Positions 10,978 through 21,824 of a stretch of DNA of 64,000 nt are shown here, one piece after another. The translations under genes and the position numbers were made by a program. Every line of letters begins with the position of its first letter. Within the stretch, counting starts at the first letter, position 1. Below the pieces are notes generated by a model. It did not search any database. It was not told the origin of the DNA and was given only the letters and a program-made list of their open reading frames with translations. The stretch is from Tridacna crocea (taxonomy: Eukaryota > Mollusca > Bivalvia > Cardiida > Cardiidae), in assembly GCA_943736015.1 (NCBI GenBank), contig OX031065.1, positions 17,994,427-18,058,426 of the forward strand. Reading direction: 5' to 3'.

Positions 10978-11935
10978 TTTTTTATATGCCCGAAGGGTTG
11001 TATTATGTTATACCCCCGGTCGTCCGTCCGTTAGCAATTTCTTGTGTGTGCAACTCCTCCTACATTTCCATCGGAATTATTTGAAACTTGCCACAATGAA
11101 TCTCCATGATGTTTAGTTGTGCACCTGGGTCTTAGAATTTGGATTGCTGTTTGTGTTCTAAAATTATCTGCCCCTGATTTCTGAAATAACCAAATTTTCA
11201 CTTTGAATTTTTGTTCAGGCTATAACTTCCAAACTATAAAAGCTATTAAGTTTGAACTTCATACACTGATAGAACACATTATGGAGCAGTGCATTGCACA
11301 TGAATCATAACTCTGCCACCTTTATTTTTTGAGTTATTGCCCTTTGTTAATTTTCAGTTTGAATTTTTTTCCAGGCCATAACTTCCAAACTATAAAAGCT
11401 ATTAACTTGGAACTTCATACACTGATAGAACCCATTATGGAGAAGTGCAATGCACATGAATCATAACTCTGCCACCTTTATTTTTGGGGTTATTGCCATT
11501 TGTTAATTTTCAGTTTGAATTTTTGTAAAAACCATAACTTCCAAACTTTAAAAACCATCATCTTGAAACTTCAAAGACTAATAGAAAACATTATGAAGAA
11601 GTGCATTGCACAAGAACCATAACTCTGCTATCCTTCTTTTTGAGTTATTGCCCTTTTCACTTTGAATTTTCGTCTAGGCCATGATTTCTAAAATATAAAA
11701 AATTCGATCTTGAACCTTCAAAGACTCACTGATAGAACACCTTGTGGATGATGGCAATTCACAAAATTTGTTACTTTCCCACCCTTACTTTTTTAGTTGT
11801 TGCCCTTTAATATTTTTCACATATCATGGAGAATAACTACTCTTTATTCATGACCCATCCATCAATGCAACTCATTTCACTTACAAGCCCCTTTGGGCGT
11901 ATATGCGCCACTCTGCAAAGCTCTTGTTCATCTTA
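10978..11935 (+). repeat. Hairpin-headed repeat, TGCCCGAAGGG type
   Basis: The head ATATGCCCGAAGGGTTG and a CGTCCGTCCG run are followed by a body of about four 156-bp units. The end GCGCCACTCTGC...CTCTTGTTC resembles the 3' ends of its relatives. Confidence 0.6.
11195..11820 (+). repeat. Four diverged units of about 156 bp
   Basis: AACTTCCAAACTATAAAAGC or its variants recur at 11224, 11380, 11536 and about 11688. Confidence 0.7.
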
Positions 11936-12034
11936 AAATTTTCATTGAAATTAAAGCAACTGCAGTCAAGCATTTCTCTGGTTCTCGTTTTTCAACATTG
12001 TTTGCAGAAGTCTTTATTCTTGAGGTCCCTTTAA

Positions 12035-12263
12035 CTCTTTACCATACAATCCCGACATTTTTAACGACCCTGAGAAAGAAAGCCTTTGAAAACATTGTTA
12101 GAAAAGGAGAAAAAATTAATGCTGGTATAAACCAGCATTTTCTCCGTTTCCCACAATGTTTTCTACCCATTCCAAATCAAATTTCTTTTTTCCATTCACA
12201 TTTTGTCATCTTCAAGTGCTTTCAATTTTGGACTGGTCCAAAATTTTGTTGTTTGGTAATGAG
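12035..12263 (+). mobile_element. MITE A with short insertions in both core arms
   Basis: TTAA 12031-12034 and 12264-12267. AATTAATGCTGG contains an extra AATTA next to the centre. Confidence 0.8.
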
Positions 12264-12316
12264 TTAAACAAGAGATTGTTTGGAAAAAGATAAGAATGGT
12301 TTGCATACTATTTTAA

Positions 12317-12527
12317 CCTTTTATCACAACGTTTCAAGTTTTCACAACCATGAGGAAAAAGGTCTTTGAAAACATAGTGGGAAAAGGAGGAACTGCTTGT
12401 AACCTGCAATACAATATTGTTTTACCTGTCCAAAGGTGAAGTTGAAGTTTTCGGGGCTCATTTGATCCCTGCAAATGCTTTCAAACTCAATTTGGACCAG
12501 TCCAACAGTTTGTCATTCAGTAAGGAG
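12317..12527 (+). mobile_element. MITE A, diverged
   Basis: TTAA 12313-12316; the hairpin is no longer self-complementary. Confidence 0.6.
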
Positions 12528-12776
12528 TTCAGATGACTTTTTAATATGCAAGACTGTGTGCGCAGAAAAGATTTCAGCAATGGAATGTCTCTAGTGTGAT
12601 AATTATGCATAAGACAAAATACCTCACTCCGTCCACAAAAAATAGATCATTAGTATGCGTATTTAGTCAAGTGAAAGGTTTTTTTTTCTCAGGTGTTTTT
12701 TTTATGTCCAGTATTTTGCTTCTAAAATGTAATTTTAGACATGTTCAAGTTTGTGTTTTAGCTCTTGTCAGATTAA

Positions 12777-13121
12777 CCCTTTCCCAAACAATCTCTGGTT
12801 TTTACGACCCTGAAGTAGAAGCCTTTTGAAAACTTTGTTGGAAAAGGAGAAAATGCTGGTAACCAGCATTTTGTCCTTTTCCCACAATGTTTTTTACCCT
12901 GCTGGAAACAAATTTCAGTTTTTTTTGACAAGTGCAAATTGAAAGGGCTTGCAGACGACATTTTAAACGTAACTGAAAAATTGGAATTTGTTTCTAGCCG
13001 GGTAGAAAACATTGTGGGAAAAGGAGAAAATGCTGGTTACCAGCATTTGCTCCTTTACCCACAGTGTTTTCAAAAGGCTTTTATCTCAGAGTGTAAAAAC
13101 CAGACATTGTTTGGCAAAGGG
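12777..13121. mobile_element. Composite MITE A: two head-to-head half copies
   Basis: A plus copy runs from TTAA 12773-12776 through its palindrome to about 12927. It is then joined at GACAAGTGCAAATTG to a minus copy that continues through a second palindrome to TTAA 13122-13125. Both ends are therefore the CCCTGAG-type end, and the unit carries two hairpins. Confidence 0.75.
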
Positions 13122-13203
13122 TTAAATCTTAACTAGACAACAAAGTTGTACCTTTTCAAAATTGAAACCATTTTGTTTCAAAAATTTGATTTTATTCCGG
13201 TAA

Positions 13204-14352
13204 CCCCCCGGTCTCACAGACCCCGATTTCCAAAATAATCGTAGTGCTTCGGGAGAGCGCATTTTCTCCGATTTACCACGAATTCAAGCCGTTTTTCTCC
13301 GATCATCCTTGGACGAGGGGTATTTTTAGACATACATCGGTGTGTTCCCGATGGGCTGCGAAAAACTACGATGCGATATGATTAACTACGCTTTTGCCCC
13401 GATTTTGTTCCGAAGTACGCCGAGTTTAGGAGCCGAGTTACTACGAAACAGTACGATCTAGACCGATTGTCCCGATTTCTTACTACGATGGACTACGATG
13501 CACAAAGATTTACTGCGATATACGCCGACAGATCCGAATCGACTACGAGTTTCAAATCTTATTTCAGGATTATGCCCCGATTTTGTCCAATGGGTATTAA
13601 TTCCATGATTAACAGCAAAAAAAAATCAGTTATCATATGGATATTAGACGTCATCCTCAAACTCATTTTGAAGGACAACTGGCTGATCCAGCATAAAATC
13701 AGGGTCAGGTTAGTTCTCTTTGCTTAATGGTGGAGCTTCGGTGCTCGATGGAGGAGGCATATCTATTGTAGCTGACTGCTTTTTCTTCGAAAGCCCCCTT
13801 TTTGGTCCCATTGCATCGAAGCATAGGGAAGCGTCTCGTTCAAAGGTTTGAAAAAATCTGCAAATGAATTGTTTTCAAAGTTGATTTGCCTTTTTATACC
13901 AATCGAAATTCGGGGTACTTCGTAGTACTACGGGATGATATTTTAGCAGTTCGTAGTTATTCGGTGTATGTCGTTGTAGCTCGTGATGCTAGTCGCGTAT
14001 CTCGTCGTAGTTCATCGGCGAGAATCGGGAGTTACTCGTAGTACATCGGCGTTATTCGGGGTTCATCGCCGAGGTAGGTACGCCGAAATAGGACCGAATA
14101 ACGCCGATTTGATTACTACAAACAACGACGACTTAGTACGAGGAGCACCGAGGTACGCCGATTTTGGCACGATTTTCCAAATCGGGAGAAAAATTTGCGC
14201 ATGTTGAAATTTTTGTCCCGATTTATTTTTGATCCCGAATTGATGCCGATTTGAGTCACGAGGCACTACGTCTCTCCCGAAGCTAGCCGATTTCGCTCCG
14301 ATTTTGAAATTTTCGAAATCGGGATTAAATCGGGGTCTGTGAGACCGGGGGG
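13204..14352. mobile_element. Harbinger-type element, CCCCCCGGTCTC ends
   Basis: TIRs are CCCCCCGGTCTCACAGACC on both ends, continuing CCGATTT, with TAA on each side (13201-13203; 14353-14355). A three-base TWA duplication is the PIF/Harbinger hallmark. The arms are studded with short CpG-containing words (ACTACGA, TACGCCGA, CCGATTT). It sits inside a decayed MITE A copy. One broken coding remnant lies in the middle. Confidence 0.75.
13644..13811 (-). pseudogene. Coding remnant inside Harbinger-type element
   Basis: Reading the minus strand from an ATG at 13811 gives MGPKRGLSKKKQSATIDM, a proline/serine stretch and a TAA at 13710. After the TAA the same frame continues for 21 residues (PDPDFMLDQPVV to FEDDV) and stops at 13644. 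An acceptor-like TTTGCAG lies upstream. The composition is protein-like in a segment free of the element's subterminal motifs, so it is likely the last exon of a transposon-borne gene with a premature stop. The family is not identifiable. Confidence 0.35.
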
Positions 14353-14981
14353 TAATAGGAGTTGTCTTCACCATGAAAGAAAAAAATTGTGACAAAGGAG
14401 AAAATGGTGGTTACCAGCTTTTTCTTTTATTTTTTCCCCAAATGTTTTCAGAAGCACAGGGTAAATAACATATATTAAACAACAGCACTGAAGCATAAGT
14501 AAAATTCAATAATTCAAATTCAGAGAAAAAAGCAAAAACATTTAACTCACCTTTCACAAATGCCAAACTGGCAGGAATTAAAATTCCAATTAAAATCACA
14601 ACTGAATATTTCATGATGAACTTTCGCTCTGTTTTGATCTAAATCCAATTAAATTGTTCTAGATTTTAAAAAAGAAATCCTTTTCTAAATCATATTAAAA
14701 ATAAGTATGCCAAACAACTCCAATCACTTTGGTGAAAATAAGTTTTTCGAAACCTCCCTCTTAAATACCTTTTTAGCGATGAACGATACACACACTGAAG
14801 TTTGGGTTAAAACACTACTACTGTCTGTATTTTAGTGTACTATCTATGTTATGTGAGCTTACCTGTATGTACCTTTTTTAACTGCTTCGCTTCATTTTGA
14901 ACTTAAGCCTTTTTCTGTTTGTATACTCACATGGTAAACCTATTACTTCAAATGTAATTTCTTAATGACTCTTTTTCAACC

Positions 14982-15148
14982 CTTTATCAAACTATCTGGA
15001 AGTTAACAGCATTTTCTCATTTCCCCACAATGTTTTTGTACTCTTTCAAAAATGATAATGTCAAATAAGCTGCATTTATTTTTCTTCAAAATTAATGCTT
15101 TCAACACTGGTATACATTTTGTATCTTAACTTTTGTCCTATCAAAGAG
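14982..15148 (+). mobile_element. MITE A, shortened and diverged
   Basis: AACAGCATTTTCTC and the AATGCTTTCAACACTGG arm remain; TTAA at 15149-15152. Confidence 0.5.
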
Positions 15149-15152
15149 TTAA

Positions 15153-15335
15153 AAGATTTTTTAAAACTTTGTAGGAAATGGAAAGAATGCTGATAACCAG
15201 TAATTTCTCTCTTTCAGACAATGTTTTCGGCCGTTTCAAAGAAAACTCACATCATTTAAGCTGCAGTTAACTTTGCTTTGTGACAATGCTTTTATCATTG
15301 AAAAATCTAACATTGAGTTTTCTGATAGAGAGTTG
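15153..15335 (+). mobile_element. MITE A, diverged
   Basis: AAAACTTTGTAGGAAATGG and GATAACCAGTAATTTCTC mark the core; it abuts the previous copy at one TTAA. Confidence 0.5.
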
Positions 15336-15446
15336 AGTGTTTATATAAATGATCAGAATCAGCTTTTAGATGAAGTCTACTGCAGTACTTAGATCCGCAC
15401 TGCCCAAAGTTTTCTGTGATTTTCTTACCAAAACTGTCATGATTAG

Positions 15447-15667
15447 CCCATTACCACACAATCCCTACTTTTGACGCCCCTGAGAAAGAAACCTTTTGAA
15501 AACACTGTAGGAAAAGGAGAAAATGCTGGTAACCAGCATTTTCTCCTTTTCCCACAGTGTTTTCTACCCTTCCCAGAACAAATTTCAATTTTTCAGTCAC
15601 CTTTATTTTGTCGTCTGCCAATGCTTTCAATTTGGACCAGTCTAAAATTTTCTCATGTGGTAAAGAG
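15447..15667 (+). mobile_element. MITE A, CCCATTACC subfamily
   Basis: Left TTAG (15443-15446). It is near-identical to the 41011-41231 copy (AACACTGTAGG, CCCACAGTGTT arms). Confidence 0.8.
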
Positions 15668-15668
15668 T

Positions 15669-15887
15669 CTTTACATGACAACATAATTTTAGACTTGTCC
15701 AAATTGAAAGCATTTGCAGATAACAAAATAAACATGACTCAACAATTGAAATTTGGCATTAGAGGAGTAGAAAACATTGTGGAAAAAGGAGACATTGCAG
15801 GTAACCAGCATTTTCTTCTTTTCCCACATTGCTTTCAGATGGCTTCTTCTTTGGGGTTGTAAAAACCAGAGATTGTTTGTTGAAAGG
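15669..15887 (-). mobile_element. MITE A, opposite orientation, directly abutting
   Basis: Joined to the previous copy at GAGTCTTTACA without a full TTAA; TTAA at 15888-15891. Confidence 0.7.
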
Positions 15888-15927
15888 TTAACCCATATTT
15901 TTTTTACAGATGTACAGATTTAGTTAA

Positions 15928-16145
15928 CCCTTTCCCAAACAACAAATTTTTTACTCTTCCAAATTGAAAGAGTTTGCAGACAATAATTCTAAATTTGATG
16001 CAAATGGTAGAAAGTTCTCTTAAAGAGTAGAAATCAGTGTGGGAAAAGGAGAAATTGCTCGTTACGAGCAATTTCTCCTTTTCCCATGGTGTTTTCAAAA
16101 GACTTGTACTGCAGACACGTAAACAAGGGCTTGTTTGGGAAAGGG
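15928..16145 (-). mobile_element. MITE A with alternative core
   Basis: TTAA 15924-15927 and 16146-16149. The centre is GAAATTGCTCGTTACGAGC, intermediate between MITE A and MITE B, and still fully self-complementary. Confidence 0.85.
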
Positions 16146-16256
16146 TTAATTTCCTTTTAATCTTTAACATGTATACCACAAAACGGCACACTACTCCAAG
16201 TCAGAAGCACTTGCAGAAGACAATATAGATATGGCTTAACTCGATCCTGACTTTTA

Positions 16257-16457
16257 ACACACAATCCCGACTTTTAACAACCCCAAGAAGGAAAGCTTTT
16301 GAAAAATTGTGGGAAAAGGAGAAAATGCTGGTTACGAGCATTTTCTCCTTTTCCCACAATGTTTTCTATCCAGCTAGAAACAATTTTCGAGTTACGTTTG
16401 TCGTCTGCAAGTGCTTTCAATTTGGACCAGTCTAAAACTTTGTTATTTGCTAAAGGG
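16257..16457 (+). mobile_element. MITE A, left end decayed
   Basis: CACACAATCCCGAC onward; centre GGTTACGAGC is a hybrid of the two core types. TTAA 16458-16461. Confidence 0.7.
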
Positions 16458-16507
16458 TTAACTGATAGACATTGCCTTTGGAAGAAACCGCTGAAGGAAG
16501 AATAAGA

Positions 16508-16603
16508 CAGTACTGGTTACCAGCATTTTCTTGTTTTCCCACGATGTTTTTAACAGACTTCTTTCACTAAACTTCAGCATTGTATTATGGTGAAGGGAAG
16601 GGG
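16508..16603 (-). mobile_element. MITE A right half
   Basis: Starts at ACTGGTTACCAGC and ends ATGGTGAAGGG. Confidence 0.55.
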
Positions 16604-16619
16604 TTTGAATTGGATATTT

Positions 16620-16910
16620 TCTGATTGATTGTTACTGATAATTCTCACTCTAGTTTGATCAAAGAATGGTAAACATTGACTTGATCACAAACATAATAAC
16701 ACAAAATATCAGGAAGAATAGTGTTTCCTAGGTGCATCTTTGCTATTTCAGACGATGCAGAAGAAAGATCAGTCTGCAGCAGACTGTACAGTGTGATCCT
16801 GGATCTGCATTGCGTGATATTTAGTTTCATATTCTAGCCCTGTATATTTGCAACATTTGGGCACTTTTTCCTAATTAAAATGATCAATTCCAATAAATCA
16901 ACTTTTTTCA
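16620..16910. other. Unassigned; one GATC-type hairpin repeat
   Basis: AAAGATCAGTCTGCAGCAGACTGTACAG-type mirror words at 16769-16810; nothing else seen. Confidence 0.4.
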
Positions 16911-16912
16911 AC

Positions 16913-17120
16913 TGAACCCTCTTACAAAAAATCCCACATTATAGCAACTCTGAAAGGCTTTAGAAAATATTGTGGGAAAAGGGAACCAGCATTTTCTTCT
17001 TTTCCTACAATTTTTTTCACCATGCCAAAGACGGAAAACAACCTTTTGGGGGTTACATTTGATTTGTTGTCAACTAATGCTTTGAATTTGGTCAACTAAA
17101 AAATTTGTTGACTTTATAGG
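16913..17120 (+). mobile_element. MITE A, hairpin arm shortened
   Basis: GGGAAAAGG runs directly into GAACCAGCATTTTC, removing about 15 bp of the left arm. Confidence 0.6.
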
Positions 17121-17260
17121 GAGATAATTGAGATTAATTCTGTCATATTGGAGTGGCGCAGTTGGAAAAAAGAGTTTGATGCACCTTTGTGATGGATTTT
17201 ACGAGGCAAGCTTGGTAATGTGTTATACTAAACAAGCTTCATAATGTTTTATATAATCAA

Positions 17261-17474
17261 CTCTTTACTAAACAGTCTCTAAATTTAACAACCTTAAATA
17301 AGGAAGAAACTTTTTGGGAAAAGGAGAAAATGCTGTTTACCAGTATTTTCTCCTTTTCCCACATTGTTTACTACCATTCTCAAAACAGATTTCAAAGGTT
17401 CAGTCACATTTTTTTTATCACCTACAGATGTTTTCAGTTTGGCTTAGTCTAAAACTTTGTCATTTGGTAGAGAA
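17261..17474 (+). mobile_element. MITE A flanked by TCAA on both sides
   Basis: TCAA occurs at 17257-17260 and 17475-17478 instead of TTAA, suggesting insertion at a non-canonical target. Confidence 0.75.
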
Positions 17475-17497
17475 TCAAGATCATCTAACTTTGCATA

Positions 17498-17588
17498 GTG
17501 TTCAGTTTAAACATATTTATCTTACATCGATTGAGAAACAAGTTTTTACAACTTATACTAATCTCTCTCAATTCTGCTTCCTGGGATA
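17498..17588 (-). mobile_element. SINE tail fragment
   Basis: The reverse complement matches the 3' part of the 52554-52763 SINE (CCCAGGAAGCAGAAT, CTCAATCGATGTAA). The tRNA-like head is missing. Confidence 0.6.
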
Positions 17589-17594
17589 CATTAA

Positions 17595-17825
17595 CCCTTT
17601 ACCAGATGGTAAAATGTTAACCTTGTCCAAATTGAAAGCATTTACAGCATTTACAGACAACAATTTCAAAGTGGTTCAGATGGTGCAATCTTGCTTTGAT
17701 GGGGTGGAAACATTGTGGAAAAAGGAGAAAATTATTGTTGCCTAAATATCTTCTCCTTTTCCCACCATGTTTTTAAAAGGCCTTTTCTACTGGATCCTGA
17801 AAACCGGGGATTATTTGGTAAAAGG
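17595..17825 (-). mobile_element. MITE A with broken palindrome centre
   Basis: TTAA 17591-17594 and 17826-17829. GAAAATTATTGTTGCC replaces the usual centre; CAGCATTTA is duplicated in the left arm. Confidence 0.75.
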
Positions 17826-17832
17826 TTAAATG

Positions 17833-18016
17833 AAACTGGTTTTTACGACCTTGAAATAGAAGCCTTTTGAAAACATTGTGTAAACAGCATTTTCTACTTT
17901 TCCCACAATGTTTTCTACCCTGCAGGAAACAAATTTCAATTTTTGAGTTAGATTTATTTTGTTGTCTGTAAATGCTTTCAATTTGGTCTAGTCCAGAATT
18001 TTGTTGTTTGGGAAAG
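17833..18016 (+). mobile_element. MITE A, left end and one hairpin arm lost
   Basis: It follows the previous copy at its TTAA; CATTGTGTAAACAGCATTT shows the arm deletion. Confidence 0.65.
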
Positions 18017-19152
18017 ACTTATGTGCCTATGCATGTAACATAATTCAAAGTTAAATACATGAATTCGTATAAAAGGGTTGTGGGAAAAGAAGCAATTTTT
18101 CTTGGTAACTAGAACATTTTTAAAAGTTGAAAAGCTTTGCTACAACGCATTTTGTAATAAATCTGCAAAATATAATAAAGATTACAAAATGCATTGTGAT
18201 TACATGAAATGTAATTAAAAGTTATGCAACTCGTTTTGTTATAAACTTTCAAAATGTAATAATCTTTGTTCCCTGGGCCCCAGTACTAAGATGTTGAATA
18301 GGAGGAAGGCTTCTTTTAACTTTAATAGATTAAGGTTTTGTCATATGCTTAATAAGTTCGATCACATTAAAATGCTTACTTGACTTTCTATCAAAAATTT
18401 TAGATCTGGAGTCCGGGAATAAAAGATTATTACAAATTGCAGGTTTATTACAAAATGCATTATAAAAACATTTATAACATTTTATGCAATTGCAACGCAT
18501 TTTGTAATAATTCTAAATCATGACTGATTGTAGATTGTCTTGTTTTGATCATACATGCAACTACTTAATATTATAATGAATGAAAAAAGTCAGTGTGTGT
18601 AAATGTGATCAAAATTTATAAGTCTCTAAAATAATTTAGAAGTGGGGTTCTGGGATAAAATATTATTACAAATTGCATGTTTATTACAATATGCGTCATG
18701 AAAACATTTTTTAACAATTCATATATTTGCAAAGTATTTTGTAATAATTCTAAATGATGATATTAGATCTGATATTCTTCATATGATCATAGCTAGTATA
18801 CATGATAATGAAAGAAAATAAATGTTCAAGGCGATTTAATGTGATCGAAGTTATGAAGCATATGACAAAACCTTAATCTGTTAAAGTTAAAAGAAGTCTG
18901 TCCTACTATTCAACATCTTAGAACTAGGGCCCAAGGAACAAAGATTATTGCATTTTGCAAGTTCATTACAAAACGCATTGCATAATTTTTCGTTACATTT
19001 CATGTTATCACAATGCATTTTGTAATACTAAATATTACATTTTGCAAGTTTATTACAAACACATTGCATTACTTTTTATTACATTCCATTAATCACAACG
19101 CATTTTGTAATACTTATTACATTTTGCAGGTTTATTACAAAATGCGATGTAA

Positions 19153-20274
19153 TGGCCGTGTCACACAGCACTTACGCATAAACTACGTATAAAATTTGAG
19201 GCATACGCGGAGATACGCAATACATGCGCGACATACGTATTTCATACGTTTTTCATGCGCATTTCATTCGTCTCTATGCCCAGCGAGTGGATTCCAGGGT
19301 GAGCATACGTGGACATATGCGAAAACGGTTTTGAGCTGCTTAAAATTTTTCGACCGTTTGGATTTACGCGATCTATGCGTAATTTACGTAGTTTTTACGT
19401 AGTTCTTACGTGATTCATGCGTAATTCGTACGCGTATGTGCGCGATACATACAAAGTTGGCAATTTTCACGACCATTCCACGTTTGCCCGCGTTTGTTTA
19501 ACATACTTTTCACGGATATAACACTCATGTATCGCAGATGTATCACTTATATTTCGCGTATACCGCTAAGAAGCTACACACATTACGCATGGATCACTTA
19601 TAAAAACAGATGAAATACGCTAGATTTACGCTAGAATCACGCATGCTTCACGCAAGAAACGCATATGGGGACAGGGTATATAAACCGGTCGATTTCTGAC
19701 CGCTGCATCAGTCTCCATCATGCCGTCCATGAGTTCACATCTCTGTCGTATGCCATCCAAGAGAGGAGACCATGACTCCCCAACGCAGAGAAGTTCTTGC
19801 CTTCATCCTTTAGCAGCACAACAACCCACTGGTCCAGCTCCAGCAGATCCTGAACCACAGGAGGAGAAGGTGTGAGAGAAGATTCGAACTTGGGATCTAC
19901 GACAGATTGAGTGCAGCGGAGGTGGCAAACTTATACAAAAGTTGCAGACGTGGAGCATGCGCGGAACATGCGTGATTCATGCGTAAAACATACGCTATCT
20001 GTAAGCGGAGCATGCGTAAATCATACGAATTTCTTCCGTGATTATGCGTGTTTCATTATCTAGAAAATTGGCTTTTCCGTGGATATGCGTGTTCTTTGCG
20101 CGGTTTATTCGTGTTTCATACTTAAGTTATGCGTAGTTTCTGCGTCGTTCTTGCGTAATTCATCTGTCAAAATTTCACGTATAACCACCAAGTTTTCTAT
20201 TATCGCCCCGTATAATTCCAGATTTTTCAATTTTTATGCGAAATTTATACTTCAACGGCTGTGTGACACGGCCA
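19153..20274. mobile_element. Harbinger-type element, TGGCCGTGTCAC ends
   Basis: Perfect 17-bp TIRs (TGGCCGTGTCACACAGC) are flanked by TAA (19150-19152; 20275-20277). The outer 400-500 bp of each side repeat TACGCAT/ATGCGTA-like words; the middle has a decayed coding piece. It has inserted into the right end of an AT-rich foldback element that continues on the far side (TAACAAAGCTT). Confidence 0.75.
19772..19954 (+). pseudogene. Decayed N-terminal transposon protein fragment
   Basis: Within the 19153-20274 element a GC-richer segment reads MTPQRREVLAFIL, an in-frame TAG, then QHNNPLVQLQQILNHRRRR and a basic-aromatic run ending ELGIYDRLSAAEV. Removing the single stop leaves about 60 residues in one frame. 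The basic RRRR then RFEL-YDRLS layout recalls the amino end of PIF/Harbinger-type transposases, which fits the TAA target duplication. This is inference from layout; catalytic residues are not present. Confidence 0.35.
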
Positions 20275-20340
20275 TAACAAAGCTTACCTGTGGTAGGTAC
20301 AGATATACATAATTGTGTGTAAATGTTTTGAAGTGGTTAA

Positions 20341-20530
20341 ACCTCTTTAACAAATAGACAATTTAAGACTTGCTCAAATTATAAGCATGAATTTCGTATG
20401 CCACAAAATTATTATGGCTGAATTCATAGAAATCTTCTTAAGCAGGTGAGAAAATATAGCGAAAAAAGGAGAAAACGATGATAACAAGTATTTTTTCACT
20501 TTCCTTCCATGGTTTCAAAAGACCTTCTAT
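20341..20530 (-). mobile_element. MITE A, strongly diverged
   Basis: CTTTAACAAATAGACAA and GAAAAAAGGAGAAAACG identify it; bounded by TTAA 20531-20534. Confidence 0.5.
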
Positions 20531-20534
20531 TTAA

Positions 20535-20755
20535 CTCTTTACCACACAATCCCGACTTTTTACGACCCTCAGGAACAAGCCTTTTGAAAACATTTTGGGA
20601 AAAGGAGAAAATGCTGGTAACCAGCATTTTCTCCTTTTCCCACAATGTTTTCTACCCTGCAGGAAACAAATTACAAATTTTGAGTTACGTTTGTAAAGTT
20701 GTCTGCATGTGCTTTCAATTTGGACCAGTCTAAAATTTTGTCGTTTGGTAAAGAG
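20535..20755 (+). mobile_element. MITE A, well preserved
   Basis: 221 bp; TTAA 20531-20534 and 20756-20759. Confidence 0.85.
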
Positions 20756-20924
20756 TTAAAGGTGGTTCAAACAGCATTATTTAGTAGGGAGTTAATTAGT
20801 GAGAAAATGAACATTTAGTGTGATGTGAGACTAACTACATACTAAAAGTGTCAGTCTAATTTCATCTGGCTTCTTCTTCTGTCAGGCAGGCCACTTTTTA
20901 TCCCTTTATTACTCTATATCATCA

Positions 20925-20995
20925 TCTCCCGCTAGATGGCATTCTACAAATACACATCTAATTTAGGTATCCTGGGCACAGAATTATAAATTCTC
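20925..20995 (+). repeat. Copy of the CTCCCGCTAGATGG repeat (first part)
   Basis: It matches the start of the 63461-63817 insertion (CATCATCTCCCGCTAGATGG). The continuation (GACAACCGTTACTTTGAA) reappears at 21827-21900, so this copy is split by about 830 bp containing a MITE A and the 36-bp minisatellite. Confidence 0.45.
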
Positions 20996-21041
20996 CACGG
21001 TACATAGTATAGCATAGTATAGCGAAGAATGTTTGTCTTAA

Positions 21042-21260
21042 CCCATTACCACTCAATCCCTACTTTTGACGCCCCTGTGATATAAGCCTTTAGAAAACAC
21101 TGGGAAAAGGAGAAAATGCTGGTAACCAGCATTTTCTCCTTTTACCACAATGTTTTCTACCCTTTACAAAACAAATTTCAAATTTTTAGTCACATTTATT
21201 TTGTCGTCTGCAAATGCTTTCGATTTGGGCAAGCCTAAGATGTTGCTGTTTGGTAATGAG
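21042..21260 (+). mobile_element. MITE A, CCCATTACC subfamily
   Basis: TTAA 21038-21041 and 21261-21264; lies in a split copy of the CTCCCGCTAGATGG repeat. Confidence 0.85.
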
Positions 21261-21264
21261 TTAA

Positions 21265-21640
21265 TGCACACATTATGTATTGTGTTGTCTACATGCACAT
21301 GGTGTATTGGGGTATATTCGGTCAGTTCCATGTCAGAGGTTGGACATACAGGCAGCAAATCACCAATGCCATTCAAATTGGTGACGGCTTTGAGGTAAAA
21401 CGGTTGTAATAAGTTGAAATCCGCCAACCCTGATTTCCTGTGGATAGTCTGAGAAACACTACGTTGTTTCGTGCATGTTGTGGATACACGGTTCCTCTGA
21501 CTGAGGGGTTTTACGTGGACGGCCAGTATCCTTACTAGGAAATTACTTTGCGTTTTGTATTGTGGTAAATATTGTGGTAAATATAACATTTTTTGTATAG
21601 ATTGTCAGTCTGGCTGTTGCAAATCGGTGTTTGCTGGCTT
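21265..21640. other. Unassigned stretch, slightly GC-richer
   Basis: No splice-bounded ORF is convincing. ATTGTGGTAAATATTGTGGTAAAT is a small direct repeat at its end. Confidence 0.4.
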
Positions 21641-21644
21641 ATGT

Positions 21645-21824
21645 ATGATGACGGTGTTTAGACCTGTACTATGTTTATGTATGATGACGGTGTTTAGACC
21701 TGTACTATGTTTATGTGTGATGACGGTGTTTAGACCTGTACTATGTTTATGTGTGATGACGGTGTTTAGACCTGTACTATGTTTATGTGTGATGACGGTG
21801 TTTAGACCTGTACTACTTCTTTAT
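21645..21824 (+). repeat. 36-bp minisatellite, five units, frame-preserving
   Basis: Starts at 21645, 21681, 21717, 21753 and 21789. The unit is a multiple of three and reads MTVFRPVLCLCV repeatedly in one open frame. Units differ by one or two bases. Confidence 0.85.

Larger units (their letters stand above)
13133..14470 (-). mobile_element. Decayed MITE A split by the 13.2-kb Harbinger-type element
   Basis: The left part (ACTAGACAACAAAGTTG) precedes the insertion and the right part (GTGACAAAGGAGAAAATGG, GGTTACCAGC) follows it. Confidence 0.6.
18131..20286. mobile_element. AT-rich foldback element, interrupted near its right end
   Basis: Removing the Harbinger-type insertion gives about 1.03 kb with inverted ends reading AAGCTTTGYTACA then CGCATTTTGTAATA. 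Four internal arrays carry the same GCATTTTGTAATA/TATTACAAAATGC words (18.14-18.29, 18.42-18.53, 18.66-18.76, 18.96-19.15 kb). The segments around GTTCCCTGGGCCC and AAACCTTAATCTATT are also mirrored. A target duplication was not evident. No coding. Confidence 0.65.

Noticed and set aside
18120..19150. Satellite or replication-origin-like AT array
   Set aside because: The repeated GCATTTTGTAATA words are arranged in mirrored blocks bounded by inverted ends, better explained as a foldback transposon.
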